NCBI GenBank assembly: GCA_003952965.2
Contig: CM025850.1
Coordinates: 32,418,173 to 32,482,172, forward strand
Direction of reading: 5' to 3'
Origin: Morella rubra
Taxonomy: Eukaryota; Streptophyta; Magnoliopsida; Fagales; Myricaceae
Length of the DNA stretch: 64,000 nt
Below the pieces are notes generated by a model. That model saw nothing but the letters and a program-made list of their open reading frames with translations. It had not been told where the DNA came from and made no database searches. The number at the start of each line of letters is the position of its first letter. The stretch's first letter is position 1. A program made the position numbers and the translations under genes. This document shows, piece by piece, positions 1 through 11,571 of this stretch.

Positions 1-2173
1 GTGGATTTCACATTGCCATATACGGAATCTGGAGTATCAATGGTAGTGCCATTAAGAGACAACAGGCCCAAAAATGCTTGGGTCTTCTTGAAGCCTTTAA
101 CTATGATCTCTGGATCACAAGTGGCTGTTTCTTTGTCTTCACTTGGCTTTGTAGTTTGGGTTCTTGAACATCGGATAAACGAAGAATTTCGGGCTGGGGA
201 TTGGTCACATCAATTGGGGACAAGCTTGTGGTTTGCCTTCTCAACCTTGGTCTTTTCACAAAGTAAGTTCCCTTTCCTAATTTATAATTTCATTGCATAA
301 AACCAGAGGCAAGCGATTCAAATACAGACAAGGGCATATAGCTATATATAATGGAAAACTACACTGCACATTCCACCATGTACATGACAGAACCCTCTTT
401 CTGCCAATATTGATGCATGTAAGAATTTACTGGGAAACAAACCTGAAAATTCATATGTCCCGATTATTGATTAGTTGCGATATGGATATTTAAGTTTTGA
501 ATGTAATAGTGATAACCGGATCATGTGTAGAAAGGCTATAGTGTGATCTAGAATCTAATGTTTGGGGTTTTATATTTAGAACTTAAAAGGGTAGGTTTAC
601 TTAGGGTAGCCCATAGACCACAGCCTGGTAAGCCGGCCTCACCAGATAGAAACATATTTTTATGCTTTGAAGTATATTATTTTAGTGTCATAAATAGATA
701 GGATTTGGTTACAAGCCTACCTTGGGTTAATTAGTCTAGCTAGCTTGTTGACTGTTGAGGCCATCAAGCTAATTCTTTTCTATTCTCTGCTTCAGATTCT
801 CATGACTAATAGCGTTAGTAGTGCTGAAACTTTTGAGTATTATTGTTACAGTGCATTAAGTGGATGACTCTCAGTGAAGTATTCTTCCTCAAGAATTGTT
901 ATTCCCAAGTTAGATCTTACGTGTTTTTGAATAGTTGCTATCCCCAAACTATGAGGTCTTAAACGCTCTATAGGTGGAGCCATTGCCTTGCTCAGAACTA
1001 TATATATTGATGACTGGCAATTTTGAATTACTGATGCTATTATATTTGTTCCTAAACAGTTAAGTGCTTACTTTACAGGGGAGCCAGTGATAAGCAATTG
1101 TGCTAGGACTGTGTGGTAATCATATGGGTTTTTGTGGTGCTCATACTTACTCAAAGCTACACAGCAAGTTTGACCTCGCTCCTAACAGTTCAACAGTTGC
1201 AGCCAACTTTTACTGATGTCAATCAGCTTATTAAGGATCGGGCGAATGTTGGGTACCAAGAAGGTTCTTTTGTTTTGGGAATCTTACAACAGATGAATTT
1301 TAAAACACATCAGCTTAAGCAATACAATAACACGGAAGAATGTGATGAACTGTTGTCAAAAGGAAGCGCAAATGGTGGTATAGACGCTGCTTTTGATGAA
1401 ATCCCTTATATGAAGCTTTTTCTACGACAAATATTGCTCCAAGTACACCATGGTTCAATCCATATACAAAACTGATGGGTTTGGTTTCGTAAGATCTCTC
1501 CTGTCATCTATGTTAATTCGTTATGTGGGCGTATGGTTTCTCAAGATTTCTTTTGTTCTATGGCTTGCAGGTGTTCCCAAAAGGTTCCCCTCTTGTAGCT
1601 GATGTTTCAAGCGCCATCTTGAATATCACTGAAGGAGACCAAATGAAACAGATAGAAGATTCCTGGCTAGGAGCACAAACAAATTGTCCAGACTCCAATC
1701 CCCAGGTTTCTTCTGGCAGTCTCAGCCTCTCTAGCTTCTCAGGGCTATTCCTCATCGCTGGGGCTGCTTCCGTCGCAGCTCTGATCTTCTATGTGTTCAA
1801 GTTCCTCCATAGTGAGAGGCAACAAATCTTCAGATCGTTTGGTAACCAAGTCTCAGTAATACAAAGAATCCATCGTATATTAGAAATTTTTGTAGTGTAG
1901 ACGCTTCACATCCTTCGGAAAAAGTTACTCCAAGACAAAAAAAACACTTCTATCAAGGTGCAAGTGAACTCCCACAAACTGGAAGCCCCCAAGACCTTCA
2001 AATGTTTCGATGCAGATGGAATCCCCTTGAGAAATCCTGGAACACCTCTGTTAGAAGATGCGGATCCCAGTGTAAATATTCAAACTTCTCAAGTAGCAGC
2101 AACTATTGAGTTAACTCACCAGTCAAATTCAAAGGGATCAAGAACTACAGAGATACAGGAAGAAAACCATTAA
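1..2173 (+). pseudogene. Glutamate receptor-like (GLR clade II) pseudogene, copy 1, 3' part
   Basis: Fragment of a plant ligand-gated cation channel (GLR2.7-like). The window opens inside the exon for the second ligand-binding half and first membrane segment (VDFTLPYTESGVSM, then GFVVWVLEHRINE). An intron at about 263-1078 precedes the pore/M3 exon (1079-1488), which has SYTASLTSLLTVQQLQP, the plant form of the SYTANLAAF gate motif. The last exon (1571-2173) has VFPKGSPL and the fourth membrane segment. The reading frame is broken several times: after KPLT at about 100, an extra C near 144, an extra TG near 1113, and a shift near 1430 where a CSKYTMV-like stretch is expected. The C-terminus stops early at about 1900. 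From 1 to about 1780 it is almost identical to copy 2 at 25452-27200, intron included, and diverges after that. Family call is firm, loss of function very likely. Confidence 0.9.
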
Positions 2174-2640
2174 TGTGCATTTTCACAGGCTTATTTGATG
2201 AAAAAATTGTTATTGTGCTAATTACCCAAAAATGAAAAATAATTATTAATGCATGCCCTTGTTTGGATGGGAAATTTTTTCTTGCTAAAGTGATAAGGTA
2301 GAATTTCAATAGAGATAACCAATAGATGTACTCCACAAACGTAAAATTTCAAGCAAAGTAACTGCTATAATATTCGTGTATTAAATTAATGAAGGTTGTA
2401 TCTGTCTTCCCTAATTGCATTTTTAAGTGGAAGAGAAAATTGTAAGAGAATATCTATATCGGATATAATAAAAAAAAATGATTAGGTTATCCATCATTTT
2501 AATAGGAAGAAAGTTTGAACAAGTACTAGAGAGTGCAATTGTGACGGGATGGTAGAGTATATGCAGCGCACACGGCTCGTAAAAGGGAAACTTCTTAACT
2601 ATGATGTTATACCTTTGGCTTCGGAAAACATATAAATTAA
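2174..2640 (+). repeat. GLR 3' flank, array unit 1
   Basis: Non-coding sequence downstream of GLR copy 1. It recurs, diverged, at about 7425-8170 and 19985-20250, with a shorter match after copy 2. Shared landmarks in order are TTGTTTGGATGGG, AAAATTTCAAGCAAAGTA, a block around AGAATATCTATATCGG, CCATCATTTTAATAGGAAG and GGATGGTAGAGTATATG. These repeats mark units of a tandemly duplicated GLR array. Confidence 0.8.
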
Positions 2641-2724
2641 AAAGTTACTGCAGATGACTTTGTCAGAAACGTCGGTCATGATCCGGGTATGCCGGAGTGA
2701 GTGATGTCTAATTTCGTCGCAATA

Positions 2725-3840
2725 GTGCCAGCTAGGGCTGAACACAATTGGGCCGAAACCGACCGGGCGGCCCAAACTGGCTTGAAACCGATTGAGCCGG
2801 CCAGTTTTGGGCCAGCCTGGTTCGGCGGTCGGCCCAAAAAATTTTATAACCGACTGGGTCGGTTCGGCCCACGGTTCTGGGTACCCAAAATCGTGGGCCG
2901 AATCGAACCGAGGGTAATTTAGGAAATTCATGTTATTTATTTATTTTTTTACATATTAATTATTAAGTGGAGAGACGACGTTGTCTCTCCCCCCAAATCC
3001 CCTTTCATGTTTTTTATTTCCCCCCGATGCCCCCCCACTCATTTCACCCCTTTCTTCTCAAAATTGAAACTAGCCACCCCCCACCGCTCCACACCCCCGC
3101 CGGCGTCTATCTCAAGCCCCCTCTCTCAGTCTCTCTCTCTATCTCATCTCTCTCTCTCTCTCTCTCTATATCTCACGTCCTCCCCTTTTTCTCTCTATCT
3201 CTCTCTCACGCCCCCTCGGCCCTCTCTCTCTCTCTCTCTCACGCCCCCACCGCAGCTCCTTGTGCGATGCCGTTTTCTTTGCCTTCAACCCCTCCAGAAC
3301 AGCTTCAGAGTACTTGAAGAAGAGGCAGATCTACAGCGCACTAGCAACGCTGCAGCACAGATCTAGACTTCTAGTAGTTGATTGTTGCTCCTTTGTTTCT
3401 AGATTTACAATTTTCCTCTCTCTCTCTCTCTTGGTGGTTGATTGTGGATGGTTGTTGGTGGTTGATTGTGGTTGTTTTTGGTGGTTGTTGGTGGCTATTT
3501 TTGGTGGTTGTTGGTAGTTGATTGTGGTTTTTGATTTTCCTATCATCGGTAATAAGATCTTGTCCAAGTTCTTTATGTACTTTTTGAGCTGTTTTTCATG
3601 TTCCATTGGCGAGGTCACAAGGACAAGGTTGGGATTCTGTATTTGTGATTTTTTTTTTAATCAATTTCTCCCCTTTGAAGCCTTGGAGAAGGCTATTCTT
3701 GAAGTCTCAGTTTGTCGACCGAATCGGACTGACCACCGAACCTAGTCGGCCCGACCGGTTCTCCCAACTGGCGGTTTGGTTGTTGGTTGGAAGTTTAGAA
3801 GAACTGAACCCCTCGGTTCTGTTCTCGGTACATATTTTGT
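2725..3840. mobile_element. Candidate non-autonomous hAT-like element, ends uncertain
   Basis: The block breaks the similarity between array units. It begins TAGGGCTGAACACAATTGG, like many plant hAT ends. Both margins are rich in GGCCC and CGGTT motifs (2740-2930 and 3715-3830). The interior holds CT-rich microsatellite (3120-3245) and a TGGTTGATTGTGG-type minisatellite (3430-3530). I could not find a clean right end or an 8-bp target duplication. Long open frames here (2967-3366) are low-complexity and not believed. Confidence 0.4.
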
Positions 3841-4083
3841 CTTCTTTTCCTTGCTTTTAACTTTCCTTGCTTAACCCATATTCTTTGAGATTTATTTGCA
3901 CTATAAACGTATGCATTCACGATATTGGTCCGTCAGAATAGGAATAAGCAGACAACCATTTTGTCCATTGCTCTTTCTTTTAGCTCAAAAGCCTTGATAT
4001 ATACTGTAATGGAAGATGATCAATCAGGGCATAATCATCTATGTATTGTACAATGCTATGTTAGGTATAAGATATTTGAACAA

Positions 4084-4584
4084 GGGTAAATTACAATTTT
4101 TTCCCTCAAAACTACCACCCAATTATCAAATATCCCTAAAAACTTTAACTCGTTATAACTCACTCCCAAATTATGTTTTTTGTCGCGATTGCATCTCCCA
4201 ACTCGCTGGAGCTATTATGTCAAATGGTTTACGTCCCATGTGATACGCACGTGACCTTCTCCTTATATGGAAAGACAAATTTGCCTTCTTTTGAACCTTT
4301 CCCAACCATCTATGGTACTTCTCGCAATCTATAGATGTAAGAAAAAATATATAGTTAGTGATTTTTTTTATTAAAATAAAAAAAATGACTCGCTTAGAAT
4401 CAATGTGGCAAATTTTTCTTTTCATGTAAAAGGTCATGTTCCGTTTACGTGGGACAAAAACCATTCGGCATACAGTTACAATCACAACGAAAAATATAGT
4501 TTGAAGGTGAGTTTAAAGAATTAAAGTTTGCAGGAGAATTACAAAATTGAGTGATAATTTAAGAGAGTAAATTGTAATTTACCC
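4084..4584. mobile_element. Inverted-repeat MITE, family M1, copy A
   Basis: About 500 bp. It starts GGGTAAATTACAATTTTTTC and ends in the inverse, TGTAATTTACCC, with about 110 bp of imperfect terminal inverted repeat. The same family occurs at 29770-30304 with a 9-bp target duplication, and at 8263-8484 plus 18559-18743, where it is split by a CACTA element. Copy A shows no clear duplication. Its right flank matches the right flank of copy B, so A and B are duplicated with the array and are not separate insertions. Confidence 0.75.
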
Positions 4585-5240
4585 TTTATTTTGATCTAAT
4601 TACAGTTTTTTTTATTAATAGAAACGAGGAAAATCTATTATACTCTTGTACACCAAACTCGGACTGATGTATGTTAATTTTGTCCCACTTGGTTAGCTTA
4701 GAGCCATAAAAAACTCTAATGAGACTAGGGAGACCAGTGATGAATACTTCGGAGATCGACAGCGGTTCCAAGAAAGTCTGGGCGGGTGATAGGTGATCCG
4801 GGATCGGTGACATATAAATTCGTCGGAAGAAGCCTAGAGGTATTTTAATTGTTTTACGCTTGCCATTTTGATCTGTTTTTTTTAGCAAGAGGAAAATCTA
4901 TTATACTCTTGTACACCAAACTCGGACTGATGTATGTTAATTTTGTCCCACTTGGTTAGCTTAGAGCCATAAAAACTCTAATGAGACTAGACCATTCAAA
5001 ACTTAATTTCTACACTTATATAATACTCAAAAGGAATCTAATCCCAGACCAGTGATGAATTCTTCTCTTTTTCTCTGTCTGGACTTCGGAGATCGATAGT
5101 GTGAAAATTGAAATCCAGCGGTGACATCCAAGAAAGTCTGGATTCTAATGCTAAAAATACTTCAGAGTCTGTGAGCTGAGAATTTCAGTGTTCATTGACC
5201 GTCGGATCGACTCGGATATCCCGGCTTCGGGAAAAGTAAA
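4585..5240. repeat. Tandem duplication of an array segment (about 280 bp)
   Basis: A block with CTATTATACTCTTGTACACC and CACTTGGTTAGCTTAGAGCC occurs at about 4591-4727 and again at 4868-4990. Each is followed by a related stretch ending CCAAGAAAGTCTGG. A third partial copy at about 18755-18840 follows MITE copy B, so the segment is part of the GLR array unit. No coding potential seen. Confidence 0.7.
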
Positions 5241-5488
5241 CCAAAACTAAAAGCCTAGTTGGTATTTTTTTTTATATTGTTAATACGTTTTTTTATCTTG
5301 CCAGCTGTGAAGGCTATACCCAAACACCTAGGTCGCTTATGGTAGCTGTCCAACGTTGTTTATTGTTCCTGAATTTTTCGTGTCGGACTGGTAAACAAGA
5401 TACAATATAGTAAATAAACCTCAATGATAAAGAAAATATAAAACTATGTGTGAAACTATAACTTATTTTAAAAGTTTAAAAAGTTAAG
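5241..5488. other. Short intergenic stretch, nothing recognised
   Basis: AT-rich sequence with no open frame of note and no visible terminal repeats. Confidence 0.5.
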
Positions 5489-6300
5489 AGTAACGTCACT
5501 TTAGCCCTCTAATAACAAATACAATTTCAAAGAGGGGTCTAAACAATCACTTTTGACACATTGAGTCCACAAATTATCAAATTTCTTCAATTTATACTCA
5601 TAAAAAAGATCCAATGATTAAACTCCTGCCACGTGTATTGTGAATGAGACACGTGGCACGATTTTGACCCTCAAATTTTATTTTAGGGGCAATTTGATTA
5701 ATAGTAGAAGTAGGTAGTAGTTAGAGGTGAAATATCACCTAATTAATAATATGAGGTGCAAAATGTTAGTTTGGGAGCAAAAAAATGTATTTTTTCCACG
5801 AATGTAATTTAAGTAACAATAAAATATATCTCTTTATAACTTTTTGGGAAAAAGTCATTTTGAGCTTTCTAACTACCAATATAATTTCAAATAAAGGTTT
5901 AAACTTACCATTCTTGACACATTGAGCCCTCAAACTTTTCAAATTTCTTCAATTTACATCCCTAAAAAAGATCCAATTATTAAACTCGTGCCACGTGGAT
6001 TTTGAATGAGACATGTGGCACGATTTTGAATCTCAAATTTTATTTTAGGGTGCAATTTGATTAATAGTGGAAGTTTGAGGGCTCAATGTGTCAAGAATAG
6101 TAAGTTAAACCTTTATTTGAAATTATATTGGTAGTTAGAAGGCTCAAAGTGACTTTTCCCCAAAAAGTTATAAAGAGATATATTTTATTGTTACATAAAT
6201 TACATTCGTGGAAAAAATACATTTTTTTGCTCCCAAACTGACATTTTGCACCTCATATTATTAATTAGGTGACATTTCACCTCTAACTACTACCTACTTA
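5489..6300. mobile_element. Long palindrome built from nested foldback MITEs
   Basis: 5489-5708 is most of one MITE (GACACATTGAG and GCCACGTG landmarks). From about 5710 to 6299 the DNA is a long inverted repeat. Outer arms (GTAGGTAGTAGTTAGAGG against its inverse near 6285) run to about 5855 and 6160. The centre is a second copy of the same MITE (about 5856-6160) with roughly 95-bp inverted termini and CACGTGG near the dyad. Each arm is close to 295 nt. The transcript would form one long hairpin. Confidence 0.75.
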
Positions 6301-6639
6301 CAAATTGCACCTTCGACATTAGGAGTTATGTCATTTTAGACGGATAAACGTACATGTGACACGCACGTAACTCATGGTGATATTTTATGCCCATTGAAAA
6401 AAAAATACACTTTTTGCCCTCTAACGATTGGGATACTAGCACTTTATACGCCATATTACCAATTTGGTAATATTTTGCAATTGAACACGTGGAATATTTA
6501 ATTGAAATTGAAGTGAAATGCAGAGTGACCATAGTAACATTCAGCCGTACTTCAGAATGTCAGAATTAAGTCATAGCTATCACACATGAGAAGGGAGACC
6601 TTCACCGCAGCTCGACAAGGAAGATCTTCATTTGCTATA
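6300..6639. other. Intergenic sequence, probable MITE debris
   Basis: Contains AAAAATACACTTTTTGCCCTC, similar in style to the ends of the MITE at 22065-22444, but no partner end was found. No gene seen. Confidence 0.35.
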
Positions 6640-6691
6640 TATCTAAACCGTAAATGCAAATTAATGTTGTATGTGAATATTTTATTCGATA
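6640..6691 (+). pseudogene. GLR relic, 3' end of intron 2
   Basis: The stretch ending GTGAATATTTTATTCGATAG matches the end of intron 2 in GLR copy 2 (25360-25397). In copy 2 exon 3 follows directly; here the match stops and a CACTA-like end begins. It is the scar of a lost GLR gene whose 3' flank reappears at 7425. Confidence 0.6.
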
Positions 6692-7420
6692 GACAGTACA
6701 ACAAAAGGTTTTTTGGGATGAAAATGATGTTCCGTCCCAAAAACTACCCTTCTGGTACTGGAAGGCTTCCACCCCCCAATATATATATATATCGTTTGAA
6801 CACTTCCGAACGGACAGTTCAGGATTATGTTCGAACGTCTTTCGATGGAAAATATAAATTCATTTGATAAGGCAAATAAACGTTCGAACCACTATAAAAT
6901 TTTTTTTACATTCGATATTTAAGATATCGTTCCAACGCTTTAAAATGGAACGTCTGTAACAGTTCTTAATGGGTTACAACGGTTCACGTAAAAAACGTTC
7001 AGAAGATTTCTGATGGAAAGGGGAAACATGTTCGAACATTTTATAACGTTCCAATGGATATCATTAAATCCGTTTGATATACTGATCGGGGAATAAAAAA
7101 GTTGATGTTCGAATATGTTATAAACGGAAACGCGAAAGTTCGAATACTGTTTGAACGTAGGGGAGGCATGTTGTATTTCAAATGCTAAAACAAACGTTAG
7201 AACAATTTATTTTTTATTTTTAAAAAAATTAAAAAATTGCTAGAAAATTATTAAAAAAGATATTCTTAAATAAAAAAATAATTAACAAAATGTACAATTA
7301 AATAATTAATCACAATATTCGAAACAATTAAATATAATATGCAATAAAAAAATAATCTATCTTCATCGTCGGGTGCATCCAACTCTGCGTGCATCAAAAC
7401 TTTTTCCAACTCTGCATGCA
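6690..7420. mobile_element. Truncated CACTA-like element, left end
   Basis: Starts CAGTACAACAAAAGG, one base from the common plant CACTACAACAAAA end, exactly where GLR intron-2 homology stops. The next 500 bp carry many CGTTCGAAC-type motifs in both orientations (6795, 6830, 6873, 7032, 7115, 7137), typical of CACTA subterminal repeats. No matching right end is visible before GLR 3' flank resumes at about 7425, so the element is probably truncated. No transposase frame. Confidence 0.55.
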
Positions 7421-7424
7421 TCAA

Positions 7425-8262
7425 GAACTTCAGAGATACCATTAATGTGCATTTTCATAGGCTTATTTGACGACAAAACTGCTATTGTGCTAATTACCCA
7501 AAAATGAAACCGTTATTGTTTATTGGTGAAGTACTGATTATATCTGTACATTTATTTCGGCCCTGGTTCTTAACTAATTGGTTGTAAATAATTATTAATG
7601 CATGCTTAATTTTACTTCTCCGTTTCTGCTTATATAAATGGAACATCTCTGTTTTGAACTCATTTTAAGCAAATTCGGTATTATTAGTTAATTGCAAACA
7701 AAAGAAATTGTTTTCGTTTTTCTTTCGAGACCAATGTGAGAAAGTAACACCAAGTATTGATGATGGATAATATATGTATATAGATTATTGTAGTTTTTTT
7801 ATACAATAGTAAGCCCTTGTTTGGATGGGCAATTTTTTTTTTGCTAAAATGATAAGGTACAATTTTGAAAGAGATAAACAATAAATGTACTCCACAGTGG
7901 TACTTAATACTGTCGCCGTAAAATTTCAAGCAAAGTAATTAATTCTATAATATTCGTGTATTAAATGAAGGTTGTACTCGTATCTGTCATCCCTAATTGC
8001 AGGGCCCAAAATTGTAAGAGAATATCTGTATCGGATATAGTTAAAAAATGAGTAGGTTGTCCATCATTTTAATAGGAAGAAAGTTTTAACAAGTAGAGAG
8101 TGCAATTGTGACTGGATGGTAGAGTATCTGTAGCCTGCAGGGCTTGTAAAAGGGAAACGTATTAACTATGATCATCCTTCATTTTTTTTTCCTGATATCC
8201 AATTAGGCCCTTTTTTAAATTTTAATTTACATATATAAATAGGCATTGACCAAAAAAACAAA
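7425..8262 (+). repeat. GLR 3' flank, array unit 2
   Basis: Begins with a remnant of the GLR C-terminal codons (AGAACTTCAGAGATAC against AGAACTACAGAGATAC in copy 1). It continues through the 3' flank shared with units 1 and 3, ending near GATATCCAATTAGGCCC, which matches GATATCAATTAGGGCC in unit 3. This places a third, now deleted GLR gene between copies 1 and 2. Confidence 0.75.
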
Positions 8263-8484
8263 TTTGGTCAAATGGTTTACGATTTGTGTGACACGCACGT
8301 GACCTTCTCCTTACATGAAAAGATAAATTTGTCCGTGTTGAAACCCTTCCCTACCTTTTATATATGGTACTTCTCGCAATCTATAGATCTAATAACAATA
8401 TGCAGTTAGCTGATTTTTCTTTATTAAAAAAAAAATATATGATTCGCTTAGAATTGATGTGGGCAAATTTTTCTTTTCAAATAA
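8263..8484. mobile_element. MITE family M1, copy B, left part
   Basis: Matches the middle of copies A and C (CACGTGACCTTCTCCTTA, TCTCGCAATCTATAGAT) up to TTTTCAAATAA, where the CACTA element begins. Its other half resumes at 18559. The outer left end of this copy is missing. The uninterrupted site in copy C reads CACATAAGAAGAAGG. Confidence 0.8.
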
Positions 8485-9729
8485 CGCTACATGACCCGTG
8501 CGAAGTCCAATGTATTATATGAAAAAATAAATTTCTTCATTGAAACCCGTGCGAACATCTCTAATACAGGTTCGCACATAGTGAATTTCTATGTCAAAAT
8601 GAAAATTTTGTTAGCAGATATATCGTTCGCATGCTAATAAACTACATGCAGATGCTTATTGTTTTTATCTTAAGAAAAAGAAATTGCCACGAATATAATT
8701 TGCGAACGGCTCTAGAACGTACAGACATTGCTTAAATATGGACATGAGGACAAAGGAATTTCGTTCGGACGTTATGCAATGGTAACCTGTGCGGACATTT
8801 ATTTATTACGTGCGGGTGAATAACATATCAGGTAGACATCCGGGCTTTATTAATGCGTCTGGACAATTCTAAATTATAACACGAAATCTTCAAATTTAAT
8901 TTATTTAATTATACATTTAAAATTAAGGGGTAAAGTTATAGTTAGCCCTTTATGTTTGAGCAAAAATCAAGTTGCTACCCTTATTTTTCAATCTAACAAT
9001 TTGAGACCCTTATCTTTCAAATCCTGTCAATCTTCGTCCCCTGTCTAAATTCTCCGTCAAATGAGATAGTTTTTTGTCCACGTGCATCACACGTGCCTCT
9101 ATTCCACGCGAAATGACAAAATTGCCCTTGTTAAGTGATTGGTGGATGACCTCAATGCCCTTGCTCTGTTCGTGCCAAGACGAAGACCAAACTAATGAAG
9201 AAACCTACTTTATCGTGCCTTAGACGAAGAAGGGAAGAAAAAATCCCCAAATAAGTGCTGTTGTGCCCTCTGTAGTAACCCAAAAGAGAATTCAATTCGA
9301 CAAAACCTATTCTGTCATGCCCTCTGTAGAACCCCATTTGGAAGGCAAAATCCCAAAAATGTTCTGTTGTGCCCTAGACGACGATCGAATCTAATCTGAA
9401 GGAGAAGAAGACTCAACGGTAAGCCCATATAGCTTTCGACCCTCATCTGATGTGTTCGGATGTATATGTAATGGTGGTTGATACAACTGTTGGGATTTTG
9501 GGGATTAGGATTACGATTTCACAGTAACTGTTTGAAGTTTCATTTAGTAGGCATTTTAGATGTTTGATGTTGTGGAATGTGATGTTGGATTGGTATTTAT
9601 AGGCGTTTTAGGTGGGCCAAAAGTGATTGGGACAATTATGTATAGTATATTGCAACCTATTATTTTGTGGCCGACAACATATTGTATAAAATAGTGTTGT
9701 TTCATAGAGGGACTATTAACTAAGTTGGT

Positions 9730-10140
9730 TTTTCCAGGCATCAAAAAAGAAAATGCCTCAAGCTCAAACTCCATAAAAGGAGGCCCCAGCTGCGGAGTCA
9801 ATGGAGACGCATCCCGCCAGGAAGAATACAAAACCACCATCTACCAGAAGCACTCTAGCTGCAACTGAGATTGCTTCTCGCATATGGATGCGGAGCTCAA
9901 GTAGATTGCAAAGATTTGGGTCGCAAGGCGGCTCTACAAGCACACCTGTGGTAATTGACCTAACAGCTCCAAAAACAGGGGAAAGTGTAAGGTGCTCTTG
10001 GGGGGCTCCTAGTAGAGGAGGTGTTCAGTTTCGAGTTTCATAGCCTCCTTCGGGCATTGGACTATCAGACAAGGGTAAAGCTCCAGTTATAGAGCACAAG
10101 GGAGCAAAAGACAAAGGGAAAAAACCTCGTTGGCAGATAT
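9730..10140 (+). pseudogene. MULE-internal coding remnant, Ser/Thr/Arg-rich
   Basis: The frame from 9801 gives 80 residues (METHPARKNTKPPSTRST) with a VVIDLT stretch, and related frames on either side are interrupted. Low-complexity basic tails with VIDLT-like motifs are common at the C-terminus of plant MULE-borne proteins, which is why I keep it. No domain can be assigned with confidence. Confidence 0.35.
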
Positions 10141-11337
10141 AGGACCTTATTGAGTACATGATAGACTGTTGGATGTTATCTTTATTTTGTTGGGAATGTA
10201 ATAGCCGAATTTGGATGTAAATGACAACTATTTATTTTGGATGTTAGTTGGTTGATTGAATTTGCACTGGATTTTGTTATGTTGCATGTATAGGGCAGCT
10301 ATGTGTGGCATTTTTGGATAGATGTATGTTGGTTTCAGGATTTTATTGTGTTGGATGTAAATGGCAGCTATGTGTGCCATTTTTTGAATAGATGTATGTT
10401 GGCACTTAGTTCTTTATTAAATGATCAGGATACTTTCAATGTGTGAAACTTATTGTGAATATCAGATCAAACTGTCAAAAGTGATTTGGCAATGAATTAT
10501 CAGATTGTTAATCAGGTACCCATTATTGTATATAGTTAAGAGATTGGTAGATAGTTAATCAGGTACCCATTACAGAAACTGATGGCGCGTTTACAATAAG
10601 AGCTATACATGACCAAACATGAGACTAGCAGGGCTACAAATTCAGTTAGCTACTGACCAACAAAATGAACAAACAAGACCCATTGGCAGCATCAATTTTG
10701 TCACGAATTTGGACATTCAAATAAACACCTCATACGGCTAACATGAGCTTCGAAGGAGCACACAACCAGATACTGAATATATGAGCAGCCAGAATTTCAA
10801 AAATAAGAAACAAGCAAAACACTAAAGCAGCCCTTATAACCACTGATCTTAATATCTGAAACCCTTTTCTCCACCTCAATCTCTAGCCGATGTTGCGCGA
10901 TCATAGCATCAATTTTGGCTCGATTTTGGACATTCAAATTCTCAATTTCTATGCGATGTTACTCGGACATATTTACGATCTTTGTTTGATGTTGCTCAGT
11001 CATGGCAACAATGACTTTAGTTTGATGTCGAAGCTCTCTCTCATTTGATCCCAAGCAGATTGTTCGCCAAGTGACTGTGCATGCATTGCTCAAAGTTGTC
11101 GAATAACCCTTTGTCTATACGAACACATCTTAGGATCTCTTCATGCAAAATAATTGCAGTGACCTTCATCCTTTCATTAAAATAAATTTCACCTAATTAA
11201 TAAACACTACCATAGAACATACCAAATTTAATAAACATTCGAAACCAATTAGTTAATGCAATAAATAAAACAGATTCCAGAATTAATAAACATGCAAAAC
11301 CAATTAATGTACATTTCTAGAACATTAATAAATATTA

Positions 11338-11571
11338 CTAGAACATACCAAATTTAATAAACATTAGCAACCAATTAAAAAACAAAATACTAACCTTGAA
11401 TTTCACACAACCCCAAAACCGTCTCCCAGAGTTTTCATCCGTAAAGGCAATAGTCGATTTTGCTCTCAGATTGCAATAACATTTTGGGCCCTTTGTAGAA
11501 GCTCCACTTTCACCACTTCCCGAGCTATCAGTTTTGTGTGATTCAAACATTTCAATGGCTGAAAAAACCAT
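11338..11571 (-). pseudogene. GRF-type zinc-finger remnant inside the MULE
   Basis: The 77-residue frame contains KCYCNLRAKSTIAFTDENSG followed by RRFWGCVKF. This is the spacing and wording of a GRF zinc finger (C-x-C, then GRxFWGC), a single-stranded nucleic-acid-binding module often carried by plant Mutator-like elements. Only the finger and a Ser/Gly-rich lead are readable, and the continuation is unclear. It may be an exon of a longer transposon gene on the minus strand, reaching towards 11.3 kb. Confidence 0.55.

Noticed and set aside
2967-3366. Overlapping open frames of about 120 residues
   Set aside because: They are translations of CT microsatellite and C-rich low-complexity DNA in two frames, with no conserved text.
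9152-9337. 61-residue minus-strand frame in the MULE
   Set aside because: It reads across direct repeats of TGCCCTCTGTAG-like text and has no family resemblance.
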